Source of the DNA: Novosphingobium terrae
Lineage (GTDB): Bacteria; Pseudomonadota; Alphaproteobacteria; Sphingomonadales; Sphingomonadaceae
DNA length: 64,000 nucleotides
Direction of reading: 5' to 3'
NCBI RefSeq assembly: GCF_017163935.1
Contig: NZ_JABVZR010000001.1
Location: forward strand, 248,001 to 312,000
The translations under genes and the position numbers were made by a program. The notes beneath the pieces were generated by a model. The model was given only the letters and a program-made list of their open reading frames with translations. It did no database searches and had not been told where the DNA came from. This document shows, piece by piece, positions 25,476 through 34,391 of the stretch. Positions within the stretch are counted from its first letter, which is position 1, and the number at the start of each line of letters is the position of its first letter.

Positions 25476-25934
25476 ATGGCAACTGCTTTGGGCGACGATA
25501 TCGACGTTCTCGTGAAAGCAAGGCGTTCCCTTGCCGGGGATTATGTCCCCAGCGAAGACGAAACCTACATGAGCGAACCCCAGCTGGATTACTTCCGGCG
25601 CCTGCTGGCCCAGTGGAAGAAGCTGATTCTCAACGCTTCTGCCGATACGCTCTCCCAGCTTCAGGAAGGGCCGCTGCGCGAACCCGACCTGAATGACCGC
25701 GCCTCTTCCGAAACCGACTGGGGCATCGAACTGCGCACGCGGGACCGCCAGCGCAAGCTGATCGCCAAGATCGACTCGGCCCTGCGCCGCATTGAGGAAG
25801 GCGAGTATGGTTTCTGCGAAGTGACCGGTGAGCCGATTGGTCTGGGCCGTCTGATTGCCCGCCCCATCGCCACCATGACGGTCGAGGCGCAGCAGGCCCA
25901 CGAACGCCGCGAAAAGATTTCGCGCGACGACTGA
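25476..25934 (+). CDS. dksA: RNA polymerase-binding regulator DksA
   Basis: A 152-residue DksA/TraR protein. The coiled coil with acidic tip DLNDRASSETDW precedes the C-terminal finger. The finger here has a single cysteine (YGFCEVTGEPIGLGRLIARP), lacking the four-cysteine zinc site of E. coli DksA; this is typical of alphaproteobacterial DksA, which works without zinc. It modulates stable RNA and amino acid promoters with ppGpp. A strong terminator follows. Confidence 0.93.
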   Translation: MATALGDDIDVLVKARRSLAGDYVPSEDETYMSEPQLDYFRRLLAQWKKLILNASADTLSQLQEGPLREPDLNDRASSETDWGIELRTRDRQRKLIAKIDSALRRIEEGEYGFCEVTGEPIGLGRLIARPIATMTVEAQQAHERREKISRDD

Positions 25935-25981
25935 TCGCAAGATCAGGCGTTCATGGGGCAGGCGATTCGCTTGTCTTTGCC

Positions 25982-26016
25982 AAAACCGGCTTCCGCCTTC
26001 GCGGGGGCCGGTTTTT
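25982..26016 (+). terminator. Terminator of dksA
   Basis: A 9-bp stem (25982-25990 with 26007-26015) closing on GCCGG and ending in a T5 run, about 50 bases after the dksA stop. Confidence 0.82.
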
Positions 26017-26199
26017 GCTTGGAGGGCCGGGTGTTTACCGCCTGCCCAAAAGCTGTCCCAAGCTGGCACGGCCCGCAATTGGCGCTGCGGGGAAGGTTTT
26101 ATTAACACTTTCTTGGGCCCGCCGCTTTACATTGCATCGCAGCGACAGGAAGCTTCGGACTCCGGAGCCAACACCACAATCAAGCAAGCGTGACGAGTG

Positions 26200-26592
26200 A
26201 TGAGCGAGACCGAAAAACCCACCGACCAGCGCCATATTTCCCGCGACAGCCTGTTCGTTCTGGCTGGTCTGCGTGTGGCGGGCCATGATCGCGAGCATAA
26301 GGTGAAGGTGCGCAACCTTTCGCCCGGTGGTCTGATGGCCGAAGGCACGCTGCGCGTGGCGCGTGGGATGAATGTCTCGGTCGAGGTGCGGAACATCGGC
26401 TGGGTCGCGGGCACGGTGGCCTGGGTTCAGGAGAATCGCTTCGGCATCGCCTTCGAGCAGGAGATCGATCCGCTCGGCGCGCGTGGCGCCACCACCAGCG
26501 ATGGTCTGCCGGCCGATTTCAAGGCCCGCAAGCCGACTCCGGTGTTGAGCCAGCTGCTGCAAAACGATCCGGGCCGCCTGCGCAAGATTTGA
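26200..26592 (+). CDS. PilZ domain protein
   Basis: A 130-residue PilZ protein. The c-di-GMP motifs are present in form: RHISRD (RxxxR) and NLSPGGLMAEG (N/DxSxxG). The C-terminal 35 residues are a flexible tail. It may bind c-di-GMP; the target is unknown. ATG 26200 is used; a GTG one codon earlier overlaps it. Confidence 0.85.
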   Translation: MSETEKPTDQRHISRDSLFVLAGLRVAGHDREHKVKVRNLSPGGLMAEGTLRVARGMNVSVEVRNIGWVAGTVAWVQENRFGIAFEQEIDPLGARGATTSDGLPADFKARKPTPVLSQLLQNDPGRLRKI

Positions 26593-26644
26593 GCATGGTG
26601 CCGCAGCGCATTGCGCGGCTGCCGTCCAGCGCTTAACGAAAGGC

Positions 26645-28138
26645 ATGGCCTCTTTCCGCCGCCCTGCCTTCCCGCGTGTTTCTGCTGCCCTTGCCTTGGC
26701 CGCCCTTGCTGCGGGCGGGCTGGGCGGCTGCCATCACAAGAGCGAATCGGCCACCCGCATCGCGGTGATCGGCGAGCCGGGCGCCCCCTGGGCTCCTGCC
26801 GAGCGTAACAGCCTCGCCGGCCATCTGCTGGCCGCCAGTCTGGGTGAGGGGCTGGTCTCCTTCGATGCCGAGGGCAAGGTGGTGCCGGGTCTGGCCGAGC
26901 GCTGGATCGTCACCGATGACGGCCAGAGCTATATCTTCCGCCTGCGCGGCGCCGCCTGGGCCGATGGCCAGATGAGCGCCGAATCGGTGCGCCAGGGCCT
27001 GCGCAATGCCATCGCCGCGCTCAAGGGCACGCCAGAGGCGCCTGACTTCGCCGCTGTCGAGGACATCCGCGCCATGACCGGGCGCGTGATCGAGATTCGC
27101 CTCAGCCGCCCCATGCCGCAGTTCCTGCCGCTGCTGGCGTTGCCGGAGATGGCCCTGCCGCCGCGCCAGCGCCTCGCCGGGCCGATGACCTTGAGGCAGG
27201 ACGGCACCAGCGCCGTGCTGAGCCCCGTGCCACCCGAAAAGCGCGGCCTGCCGCCGCTGGAGGATTGGGGCCGCGTTGCCCATCCGCTGCGCATGTCGGT
27301 GATGCCGGCGGCTCAGGCGATTGCCGCCTTCAATGCGGGCAAGCTGGATATGGTGCTGGGCGGCAGCTTTGCCGATCTGCCTGCGGGCGGGCGCAATCTG
27401 CTGGGCAAGACGACTCTGCGGCTGGACCCGGTGGTCGGCCTGTTCGGCCTTGCGGTGGAGAATGAGGAGGGCCTGCTCTCCAGCGCCCCCTTGCGTGAGG
27501 CGCTCTCCATGGCCATCGACCGCCCGGCCTTCACGGCGCAGATCGGCGTGCCGAACTGGCAGAACACCACGCGGCTGATCGCTCCGGGCAGCCCGGCGGA
27601 CACGGGGCTCGTGATCGAGCGCTGGGCCGAGATGGATCTACCTGCCCGCCGCGCTATGGCCGCGCAGCGGGTTGCGCAATGGGCCAAGGCCAGCGGCCAG
27701 CCTGCTCGGTTGCGGCTGGCTCTGCCTGCAGGGCCGGGGGCGGATGCGCTGGCCGCGCGCTTGCAGGGCGATTTCGCGGCCATTGGTGTGGAGGTCCAGC
27801 GCGTGGACCAACACGCCCCTGCCGACCTGCGTCTGATTGACGACGTGACCGGCGAGCCCACGCCCGGCTGGTTCCTGCAACGCTTCGGTTGCGCCCTGCG
27901 CCCCCAAGCCTGCAGCCCCGCCGCCGATGCGCTGACCGCTCAGGCCCTTGATGCGCCTGATGCCAATGCCGCCCGGGGGCTGTTCGCGCAGGCTGAAGGC
28001 GCATTGTTGGGGGAAAACCTCTTCCTGCCTTTGGGCGCTCCTGTAAGATGGTCGCTTGTGGCAGGCGATTCGCTGGGCTTCGCGCTCAACCGCTGGGGGC
28101 TCCATTCCTTGCCGCCGATGGCGATTCGCAGCCGGTAA
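26645..28138 (+). CDS. ABC transporter substrate-binding lipoprotein (SBP_bac_5 family)
   Basis: A 497-residue extracytoplasmic solute-binding protein of the peptide/nickel family. The signal peptide ends in a lipobox (AAGGLGGC, cysteine near residue 29), so it is anchored in the membrane. Family pattern: GEGLVSFDAEGKVVPGLAERW, DDGQSYIFRLRGAAWADGQ (pieces), LREALSMAIDRPAF. No permease or ATPase gene lies beside it, which makes the transported substrate unclear or the protein a non-transport relative. Confidence 0.85.
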   Translation: MASFRRPAFPRVSAALALAALAAGGLGGCHHKSESATRIAVIGEPGAPWAPAERNSLAGHLLAASLGEGLVSFDAEGKVVPGLAERWIVTDDGQSYIFRLRGAAWADGQMSAESVRQGLRNAIAALKGTPEAPDFAAVEDIRAMTGRVIEIRLSRPMPQFLPLLALPEMALPPRQRLAGPMTLRQDGTSAVLSPVPPEKRGLPPLEDWGRVAHPLRMSVMPAAQAIAAFNAGKLDMVLGGSFADLPAGGRNLLGKTTLRLDPVVGLFGLAVENEEGLLSSAPLREALSMAIDRPAFTAQIGVPNWQNTTRLIAPGSPADTGLVIERWAEMDLPARRAMAAQRVAQWAKASGQPARLRLALPAGPGADALAARLQGDFAAIGVEVQRVDQHAPADLRLIDDVTGEPTPGWFLQRFGCALRPQACSPAADALTAQALDAPDANAARGLFAQAEGALLGENLFLPLGAPVRWSLVAGDSLGFALNRWGLHSLPPMAIRSR

Positions 28139-28169
28139 AGCACCTTTCCACGGTTTTTGACCTAAGAAA

Positions 28170-28226
28170 TTTACCCTAATTTACCCCCGAAAGCCGCTCA
28201 ATTCGGCGCATTTTACCGAAAATTAA
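28170..28226. promoter_or_regulatory. CtrA-like boxes upstream of ctrA
   Basis: TTTA (28212-28215), seven bases, then TTAACC (28223-28228) matches the CtrA box TTAA-N7-TTAA with one mismatch, about 90 bases before the ctrA start. A weaker TTTA-N7-TTAC lies at 28170-28184, inside a 10-base-spaced direct repeat of TTTACCC. They would allow CtrA to regulate its own gene, as in Caulobacter. Confidence 0.5.
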
Positions 28227-28318
28227 CCTTTCGCGTTCATTGCTCCTATGGTTAATTCAGGCGATCCTGCGTTGTGTTGCAGGCGGTGCCTGACCTGTCG
28301 GGCCAAGGGGGGTAACCC

Positions 28319-29014
28319 ATGCGTGTTTTGTTGATCGAAGACGAGCCTACCACGGCCCGCGCGATTGAATTGATGCTGACGACTGAGGGCTTCAACGTCT
28401 ACTCGACCGATCTGGGCGAGGAAGGCCTGGATCTCGGCAAGCTCTATGATTACGACATCATCCTGCTGGACCTCAACCTGCCCGACATGCACGGCTATGA
28501 CGTGCTGAAGAAGCTGCGGGTCGCCAAGGTGCAGACCCCGGTGCTGATCCTCTCGGGCATTTCCGAAATGGACTCGAAGGTTCGTTCCTTCGGCTTCGGC
28601 GCTGACGATTACGTGACCAAGCCGTTCCACCGCGAAGAGCTGATCGCCCGCATCCACGCCGTGGTGCGCCGTTCGAAGGGCCATTCGCAGTCGGTCATCC
28701 GCACCGGCAAGCTCTGCGTCAACCTCGACGCCAAGACGGTGGAAGTGGACAGCGCCCGCGTTCACCTGACGGGCAAGGAATATGCCATGCTGGAGCTGCT
28801 GTCGCTCCGCAAGGGCACCACGCTCACCAAGGAAATGTTCCTCAACCACCTCTATGGCGGTATGGATGAGCCCGAACTGAAGATCATCGACGTCTTCATC
28901 TGCAAGCTGCGCAAGAAGCTGGCGCATGCCTGCGGCGGCGACAATTACATCGAGACCGTCTGGGGCCGTGGCTATGTGCTGCGCGATCCGGATGAGGCTG
29001 CCGAAGCGGCCTGA
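28319..29014 (+). CDS. ctrA: Cell cycle response regulator CtrA
   Basis: A 231-residue OmpR/PhoB-type regulator nearly identical in pattern to Ctr[21 protein letters not shown], phosphoacceptor in [20 protein letters not shown] (short piece [13 protein letters not shown]), [15 protein letters not shown] [20 protein letters not shown], and a winged helix with [17 protein letters not shown] and [13 protein letters not shown]. It controls cell cycle, and in several Alphaproteobacteria GTA production. The ATG has an AAGGGGGG site upstream. A strong terminator follows. Confidence 0.96.
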   Translation: MRVLLIEDEPTTARAIELMLTTEGFNVYSTDLGEEGLDLGKLYDYDIILLDLNLPDMHGYDVLKKLRVAKVQTPVLILSGISEMDSKVRSFGFGADDYVTKPFHREELIARIHAVVRRSKGHSQSVIRTGKLCVNLDAKTVEVDSARVHLTGKEYAMLELLSLRKGTTLTKEMFLNHLYGGMDEPELKIIDVFICKLRKKLAHACGGDNYIETVWGRGYVLRDPDEAAEAA

Positions 29015-29042
29015 TCGCCTCAAGCGACACCGACAGGACAGG

Positions 29043-29072
29043 AACGGCCCGCCCACCCGGCGGGCCGTTTGC
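29043..29072 (+). terminator. Terminator of ctrA
   Basis: An 11-bp perfect GC-rich stem (29043-29053 with 29059-29069, five-base loop) followed by a short T-run, about 30 bases after the ctrA stop. Confidence 0.8.
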
Positions 29073-29134
29073 TTTTGGGGTGGTGATAAGCGCGAATCTT
29101 GACCCTCGCGCCTTCTCCTGCCATCCGCGCGGCC

Positions 29135-29848
29135 ATGACTGCGAACAAACCCGGCGATCCCACCACGCTCAACCGCCTTTATGGCCGCGCCAAGGGCAAG
29201 CCCCTGCGCCAGGGCCAGCAAGGGCTGGTTGATACGCTGCTGCCGCAGATCGCCGTGCCCGAAGAGGGCCCGGTGACGGCAGAGCGCCTGTTCGGCGAGG
29301 ACCGCCCGCTCCATTTCGAGATCGGCTTCGGCGGCGGCGAGCATATGGCGGGCCGCGCCGACATGCTGCCCAACCATGGCTTTATCGGCTGCGAGCCCTT
29401 CCTGAACGGCGTGGCTCAGGCGCTCACCCATCTGTCGGGTGACAATGGCGCCCATCCGCCGATCCCCAATGCCCGCGTCCATCACGGCGATGCGCTGGAG
29501 GTGCTGCGCCGCGTGCCCGATGAGGCGCTGTCCTTCCTCTACCTGCTGCATCCCGATCCATGGCCCAAGGCGCGCCACGCCAAGCGCCGCATGATGAACG
29601 ACGGCCCGGTCGAGATGTTCGCCGCCAAGCTCAAGCCGGGCGGTGAGTTCCGCTTCGGCACCGATCACCCGATCTATCTGCGCCATGCGCTGATGGTGAT
29701 GCGCCGCCATACCGACAAGTTCGAATGGCTGGCCACCGAGCCTGCCCATTTCCAGAACCGCCCCGCCGGCTGGCCCGAAACGCGCTATGAAGCCAAGGCC
29801 CGCGCGCAGGGGCATGAGGTATGGTACTTCCGCTTCCGGCGTAAATAA
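29135..29848 (+). CDS. trmB: tRNA (guanine-46-N7) methyltransferase
   Basis: A 237-residue SAM-dependent enzyme methylating G46 of tRNA. The SAM motif is LHFEIGFGGGEHMAG, and the family signature YLLHPDPWPKARHAKRRMM (D and P-rich catalytic loop) is intact, as is FGTDHPIYLRH. The ATG at 29135 is preferred over 29099 because N-terminal residues from there match homologues (PGDPTTLNRLYGRAKGK). Confidence 0.93.
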   Translation: MTANKPGDPTTLNRLYGRAKGKPLRQGQQGLVDTLLPQIAVPEEGPVTAERLFGEDRPLHFEIGFGGGEHMAGRADMLPNHGFIGCEPFLNGVAQALTHLSGDNGAHPPIPNARVHHGDALEVLRRVPDEALSFLYLLHPDPWPKARHAKRRMMNDGPVEMFAAKLKPGGEFRFGTDHPIYLRHALMVMRRHTDKFEWLATEPAHFQNRPAGWPETRYEAKARAQGHEVWYFRFRRK

Positions 29849-29946
29849 GCGAGGTTTGATCGGGGCCTGTTCTCAAGCCGGTTCCGGGTTGATCTTGCGA
29901 ATACAAACATCTTGTATCCGCCTGAAAGAAAAGGCAGCATTGCGCC

Positions 29947-30918
29947 ATGCTTGCGCTGTTGCCTTTTCTGCTCGCCGCTGCTGCGGCTCCCGATCTGACA
30001 GGAAGCTGGGATCTGGATGCCGGTGGCGCCACGATCTTCCGGCTGGAGATCGCCGCCGCGCCCGATGGGCCGAGCGTGACATGGATCAGGCCCACCACAT
30101 TCGACTCCGACGGTGACAGCTTTTCCGGTGTCAGCGGGCCCGTGGTCAGCCTCAAGGCGCATGATATCCGCAGTGTGAATGGCGATCTAGACATCACCGT
30201 CGATGATCCGCACCCCGGGGCGGGGGCCAACGTGCTGCGCCTGCACCGGGTGGATGCCACTCATATCGATGTGTCTTACAGGGGGCTCGGCATCGGCTTG
30301 GAGCCTTTTCACTTCGCACGCAGCCAGCCGCATCCGGCAGCGCTTGGTCCGTGGGACAGCAAGCACACCTATGCGCTGACCTTCGTCCGCAAGACCAATC
30401 CCGAAATGACGGCGATCTTCAAGGCCGATCAGGATGACCGTACGCTCTATCTGGCGGGCAAGATGGAAGGGGACGCGGTATGGCTGGCGGATCAGAAGCG
30501 TTACAAGCGGACGCAGGAACTGCTCGATGCTGGCCAGTTGAGCAGCGCCGAGGATTATAATGGTGCCGCCTTCGTCTTCCAGCATGGCAGCAAGCCGGAG
30601 GATTTCCTCAAGGCGCATCTGCTGGCGATGGTGGCGGTGGCCAGAGGCATGCCTTCGGCGATCTGGATCGCGGGGGCCACGCTGGATCGTTATCTTCAGA
30701 GCATCAATCAGCCGCAGGTTCTGGGCACGCAATTCCTGAAAGTGGATGGGCCTGAGGCCACGCAGGACCCTTACAACCGCAGCGTGATCTCCGATGCGGT
30801 GCGCCAGGCGCTGAAAGTTCCGCCTGTCGCCGAGCAGCAGGAACAACTGCAGCATTACCGGGACGAGGCCGCCAAGGCCGCTTCCAAATCTAACCCACAA
30901 TCCTCTGCAAAACACTGA
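29947..30918 (+). CDS. Exported hypothetical protein with a DUF6624-like C-terminal domain
   Basis: 323 residues: signal peptide (MLALLPFLLAAAAA), a lipocalin-like beta N-terminal part (LTGSWDLDAGGATIFRLEI), and a C-terminal ~150 residues resembling DUF6624 (EMTAIFKADQDDRTLYLAG, AEDYNGAAFVFQHGSKPEDFLKAH, IWIAGATLDRYLQSI, QVLGTQF). Function unknown. It converges with the LD-carboxypeptidase gene, whose coding region it overlaps at the ends by 29 bases. Confidence 0.7.
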   Translation: MLALLPFLLAAAAAPDLTGSWDLDAGGATIFRLEIAAAPDGPSVTWIRPTTFDSDGDSFSGVSGPVVSLKAHDIRSVNGDLDITVDDPHPGAGANVLRLHRVDATHIDVSYRGLGIGLEPFHFARSQPHPAALGPWDSKHTYALTFVRKTNPEMTAIFKADQDDRTLYLAGKMEGDAVWLADQKRYKRTQELLDAGQLSSAEDYNGAAFVFQHGSKPEDFLKAHLLAMVAVARGMPSAIWIAGATLDRYLQSINQPQVLGTQFLKVDGPEATQDPYNRSVISDAVRQALKVPPVAEQQEQLQHYRDEAAKAASKSNPQSSAKH

Positions 30919-31915
30919 TCGTTCCGGCATCGGCGTCCATCTCGACATGGGCGCCCACCGGCAGGCTCAGCTGGTTGGCGATATGGCCGATGTTGGCGCC
31001 GGAAAAGGCGGGCACGCCCAGCGGCTTGAGATATTGCCCCAGCACATCCGGCACGGTGAAGCCCGCGTAATTCGGCACATTGGCGCTGCAGCGCATGCAT
31101 TGCCCGAAGATCACGCCCGAAAGCTTGCCCAGCAGGCCGGAGAGCGCCAGCTGGCTCATCATCCGGTCGATGCGGTATTCGGCCTCGCCCACATCCTCGA
31201 TGAACAGGATCGCGCCGGTGAAATCGGGCAGCCATGGCGTGCCCACGAGCGAGGTCAGCACGGAAAGATTGCCGCCCAGCAGCCGCCCGCGCGCCTTGCC
31301 GGGATGGATGGTGGTGATGCGCCAGCGGTCCTGAGCGCTGTCCTCGGGCGAAACCGCGCCCAGCAGCGGCGTCTCGCCGGTGAAGGCCAGCTGCCACAGG
31401 CTGTTCCAACTGATGGCCTCCCAGCGGTTGCTGACATTGGGGCCGTGGATCGAGGCGAAGCCGGTCTTGGCCGCAATCGCCAGATGCAGCGCCGTCACAT
31501 CGCTGGAGCCGACCAGCAGCTTGGGATGGGCCCGAATCAGATCCCAGTCGAGCAGCGGCAGCAACCGTGCGCTGCCCCAGCCGCCGCGAATGGCGAAGAT
31601 GGCGCGCACGCTGTCGTCCGCGAACATGGTGTGGATGTCGTCCGCCCGGTCCTTGTCGGTGCCCGAGAAATAGCCCCAGATGTCCGACGCATGGCGGCCA
31701 ACCTTCGGCACCAGTCCCATGCCGCGCACCGTGTCCTGAGCGGCCTCCAGATGCGCGGGCTGGTCATCCGAACTGGCTGGCGCGATCAGCCCCACCGTAT
31801 CGCCCTGTTTCAGGCGCGGGGGCAGGGCAGCCGTCTGGGGCCATGCGGTTTGCGGGAAGGTCAGGGCGGCCATCGCGCCACCCATTGAGCCAAGGATCGA
31901 ACGCCTGTCCATCAT
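30890..31915 (-). CDS. LD-carboxypeptidase (peptidase S66 family)
   Basis: About 341 residues with an N-terminal twin-arginine-like export signal (MMDRRSILGSMGGAMAAL). Family marks: VGLIAPASSDDQ, IFAIRGGWGSARLLP, and the nucleophile serine in LLVGSSDVTALH; later HPGKARGRLLGGNL and IEDVGEAEYRIDRM. It removes the terminal D-alanine from murein tetrapeptides in recycling, probably acting in the periplasm. The ATG pair at 31915/31912 is used. Confidence 0.88.
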   Translation of the reverse strand: MMDRRSILGSMGGAMAALTFPQTAWPQTAALPPRLKQGDTVGLIAPASSDDQPAHLEAAQDTVRGMGLVPKVGRHASDIWGYFSGTDKDRADDIHTMFADDSVRAIFAIRGGWGSARLLPLLDWDLIRAHPKLLVGSSDVTALHLAIAAKTGFASIHGPNVSNRWEAISWNSLWQLAFTGETPLLGAVSPEDSAQDRWRITTIHPGKARGRLLGGNLSVLTSLVGTPWLPDFTGAILFIEDVGEAEYRIDRMMSQLALSGLLGKLSGVIFGQCMRCSANVPNYAGFTVPDVLGQYLKPLGVPAFSGANIGHIANQLSLPVGAHVEMDADAGTISVLQRIVG

Positions 31916-31933
31916 GCGCTGACCATAAACGCA

Positions 31934-31970
31934 AAAACCCCGCCGCCCCAAGGGGGTACGGCGGGGTTTT
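31934..31970 (-). terminator. Terminator of the malic enzyme gene
   Basis: A 12-bp perfect stem (31934-31945 with 31959-31970) with A4/T4 flanks, directly after the maeB stop on the minus strand. Confidence 0.85.
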
Positions 31971-32016
31971 CTGCAAAGGCCATGCGGCGGCGTGAACCCC
32001 CGCACGAAACCTGTCG

Positions 32017-34278
32017 TTAGCCAACCACGTCCGAAGCGGCCAGCAGGGCCAGCGTCAGCACATCGGGCGCGATGGCGGTCATCGGCACGATTTGCACCGG
32101 CTTTTCCATACCCAGCAGCACCGGGCCGATGGTGGCATTGCCGCCCAGTTCCTTGAGCAGCTTGGCCGCGATGTTGGCCGACTGCAGACCCGGGAAGATC
32201 AGCACATTGGCCGGCGCGGTCAGGCGGCTGAAGGGATAGCGCTTCATCACCGAGGGGTTCAGCGCGGCATCCGGCGCCATCTCACCCTCATATTCGAAGC
32301 TCTGCTTCTCCTGATCGAGGATGCTGATCGCGCCGCGAATCGGCTCCAGCCACTTGCCGGTCGGATTGCCGAAAGTGGAGTAGGAGACGAAAGCCACACG
32401 CGGCTCATGACCCAGACGGCGGGCGAAACCGGCGGTTTCCTTGGCGATCACGGCCAGCTCTTCGGACGAAGGCCGTTCATGGCAGGTGGTGTCGGCCAGG
32501 AAGACGGTCTTGTCCTTGGTCACCAGCACATGGATGCCGAAGGGCAGGCGGCCCGGCGCTGCGTCCAGCACATGGCGCACATCGCGCATGGTCTGGGCAT
32601 AGGGGCGGGTTATGCCGGTCACCATGGCATCGCCCACGCCCAGCTTGAGCAGCGCGGCGGCGAAAGCGTTACGGTCATGGTTGACCATGCGCTTCACGTC
32701 GCGCTCCAGATAGCCGCGGCGTTGCAGGCGATCGTAAAGCAGCGTGCCCATCGCATCGACATGCGGCGAATCGGCGGCATTGTGGATTTCGTAGGCGTCG
32801 GGATGGCCCACGCCCAGCTCGGCCAGCTTTTCCTTCACGATGTCGGTGCGGCCCACCAGCACGGGGGTGCCATAGCCGAAATCGCGGAACTGGATCGCGG
32901 CGCGCAGGATCACCTCATCCTCCGCTTCGGCGAAGATCACCCGCTTGGGATGCTCCTTCACCTGAGCATAGACCTGCGTGAGCACCGAGGTCGTGGGGTT
33001 GAGGCGCGACTTCAGCTGCAGGCGATAGGCGTCGAAATCCTCGATCGGCTTCTGGGCCACGCCGCTGTCCATCGCGGCCTTGGCGACGGCGGCGGGCACC
33101 ACCTCCATCAGACGCGGATCGAAGGGCGCCGGGATGATGTATTCGCGGCCAAAGCTGTGGTTCTTGCCATAGGCGGCGGCCACTTCCTCGGGCACCTGCA
33201 TGCGCGCCAGCTCGGCGATGGCATGGGCGGCGGCGACCTTCATCTCCTCATTGATCGCGGTGGCCCGCACGTCGAGCGCGCCGCGGAAAATGAAGGGGAA
33301 GCCCAGCACATTGTTGACCTGATTCGGATAGTCCGAACGGCCCGTGGCGACGATGGCGTCGGGGCGGGCTTCCTTGGCCTCGGGCGGGGTGATCTCGGGA
33401 TCGGGGTTGGCCATGGCGAAGATGATCGGCTCGGCGGCCATGGTCATCAGATAGGCCTTGGGCAGCGCGCCCTTGGCCGAGAGGCCCAGGAAGACGTCCG
33501 CGCCCACCAGCGCCTCTTCCAGCGTGCGATGCGGGGTGTCGACCGCATGCGCGCTCTTCCACTGGTCGAGGCGATCACGGCCACGGTAGATCACGCCGCT
33601 GCGATCGCAGACGATCACATTGTCATGCGGCACGCCCAGCGACTTGATCAGCGCCGTGCAGGCCAGCGCCGAGGCGCCCGCGCCATTCACCACCACCTTG
33701 ATGTCCGACAGCTTGCGGTTGGTGAGCAGGCAGGCGTTGATGATGCCGGCGGCGGCGATGATCGCGGTGCCGTGCTGGTCGTCATGCATCACCGGGATGT
33801 TCATGCGTTCGCGCAGCGTCTGCTCGATCACGAAGCATTCGGGGGCCTTGATGTCCTCAAGGTTGATGCCGCCGAAGCTGGGCTCCATCATGGCGATGGC
33901 CTCGATCAGCGCGTCGGGATCTTCGCTGTTCAGCTCGATATCGATCGAATCGACATCGGCGAAGCGTTTGAAAAGAACCGACTTGCCTTCCATCACCGGC
34001 TTGGAGGCCAGTGCGCCCAGATTGCCCAGACCAAGGATGGCGGTGCCGTTTGAGATCACCGCCACAAGGTTGCCCTTGGCCGTGTAATCGTATGCGCAAG
34101 CGGCATCAGAAGCGATGGCCTCTACAGGCACAGCCACGCCCGGGGAATAGGCCAGGCTCAGGTCGCGCTGCGTGGCCATGGGCTTGGAGGCGATGATCTC
34201 GATTTTGCCCGCGCGGCCGGTGCTGTGGTAGAACAGCGCCTCGCGCTCGGTGAAACGGACATTGCTTTCGTCGGACAC
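32017..34278 (-). CDS. maeB: NADP-dependent malic enzyme fused to a phosphotransacetylase-like domain
   Basis: About 753 residues. The first ~430 are the malic enzyme: [36 protein letters not shown] (short piece [17 protein letters not shown]), [14 protein letters not shown] [15 protein letters not shown]. The last ~320 are a PTA-like domain ([28 protein letters not shown]), usually regulatory in this fusion. It oxidatively decarboxylates malate to pyruvate, giving NADPH. Start is GTG 34278 because GGAGAAG lies about seven bases upstream. Divergent from mutS. Confidence 0.93.
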   Translation of the reverse strand: MSDESNVRFTEREALFYHSTGRAGKIEIIASKPMATQRDLSLAYSPGVAVPVEAIASDAACAYDYTAKGNLVAVISNGTAILGLGNLGALASKPVMEGKSVLFKRFADVDSIDIELNSEDPDALIEAIAMMEPSFGGINLEDIKAPECFVIEQTLRERMNIPVMHDDQHGTAIIAAAGIINACLLTNRKLSDIKVVVNGAGASALACTALIKSLGVPHDNVIVCDRSGVIYRGRDRLDQWKSAHAVDTPHRTLEEALVGADVFLGLSAKGALPKAYLMTMAAEPIIFAMANPDPEITPPEAKEARPDAIVATGRSDYPNQVNNVLGFPFIFRGALDVRATAINEEMKVAAAHAIAELARMQVPEEVAAAYGKNHSFGREYIIPAPFDPRLMEVVPAAVAKAAMDSGVAQKPIEDFDAYRLQLKSRLNPTTSVLTQVYAQVKEHPKRVIFAEAEDEVILRAAIQFRDFGYGTPVLVGRTDIVKEKLAELGVGHPDAYEIHNAADSPHVDAMGTLLYDRLQRRGYLERDVKRMVNHDRNAFAAALLKLGVGDAMVTGITRPYAQTMRDVRHVLDAAPGRLPFGIHVLVTKDKTVFLADTTCHERPSSEELAVIAKETAGFARRLGHEPRVAFVSYSTFGNPTGKWLEPIRGAISILDQEKQSFEYEGEMAPDAALNPSVMKRYPFSRLTAPANVLIFPGLQSANIAAKLLKELGGNATIGPVLLGMEKPVQIVPMTAIAPDVLTLALLAASDVVG

Positions 34279-34391
34279 CAATTCTTCTCCTCTGTCGCAC
34301 ATGCCCTAACCAAGATGGTCGCCATCCGATAGGGGAAAGCGTGGATAGCTGCCATTCCACGATTGTGATTAACGCGCTAACCGTTGCGCCG

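Noticed and set aside
32092..34053. 653-codon open frame antisense to maeB
   Set aside because: Same shadow pattern; malic enzyme and PTA motifs are intact on the minus strand.
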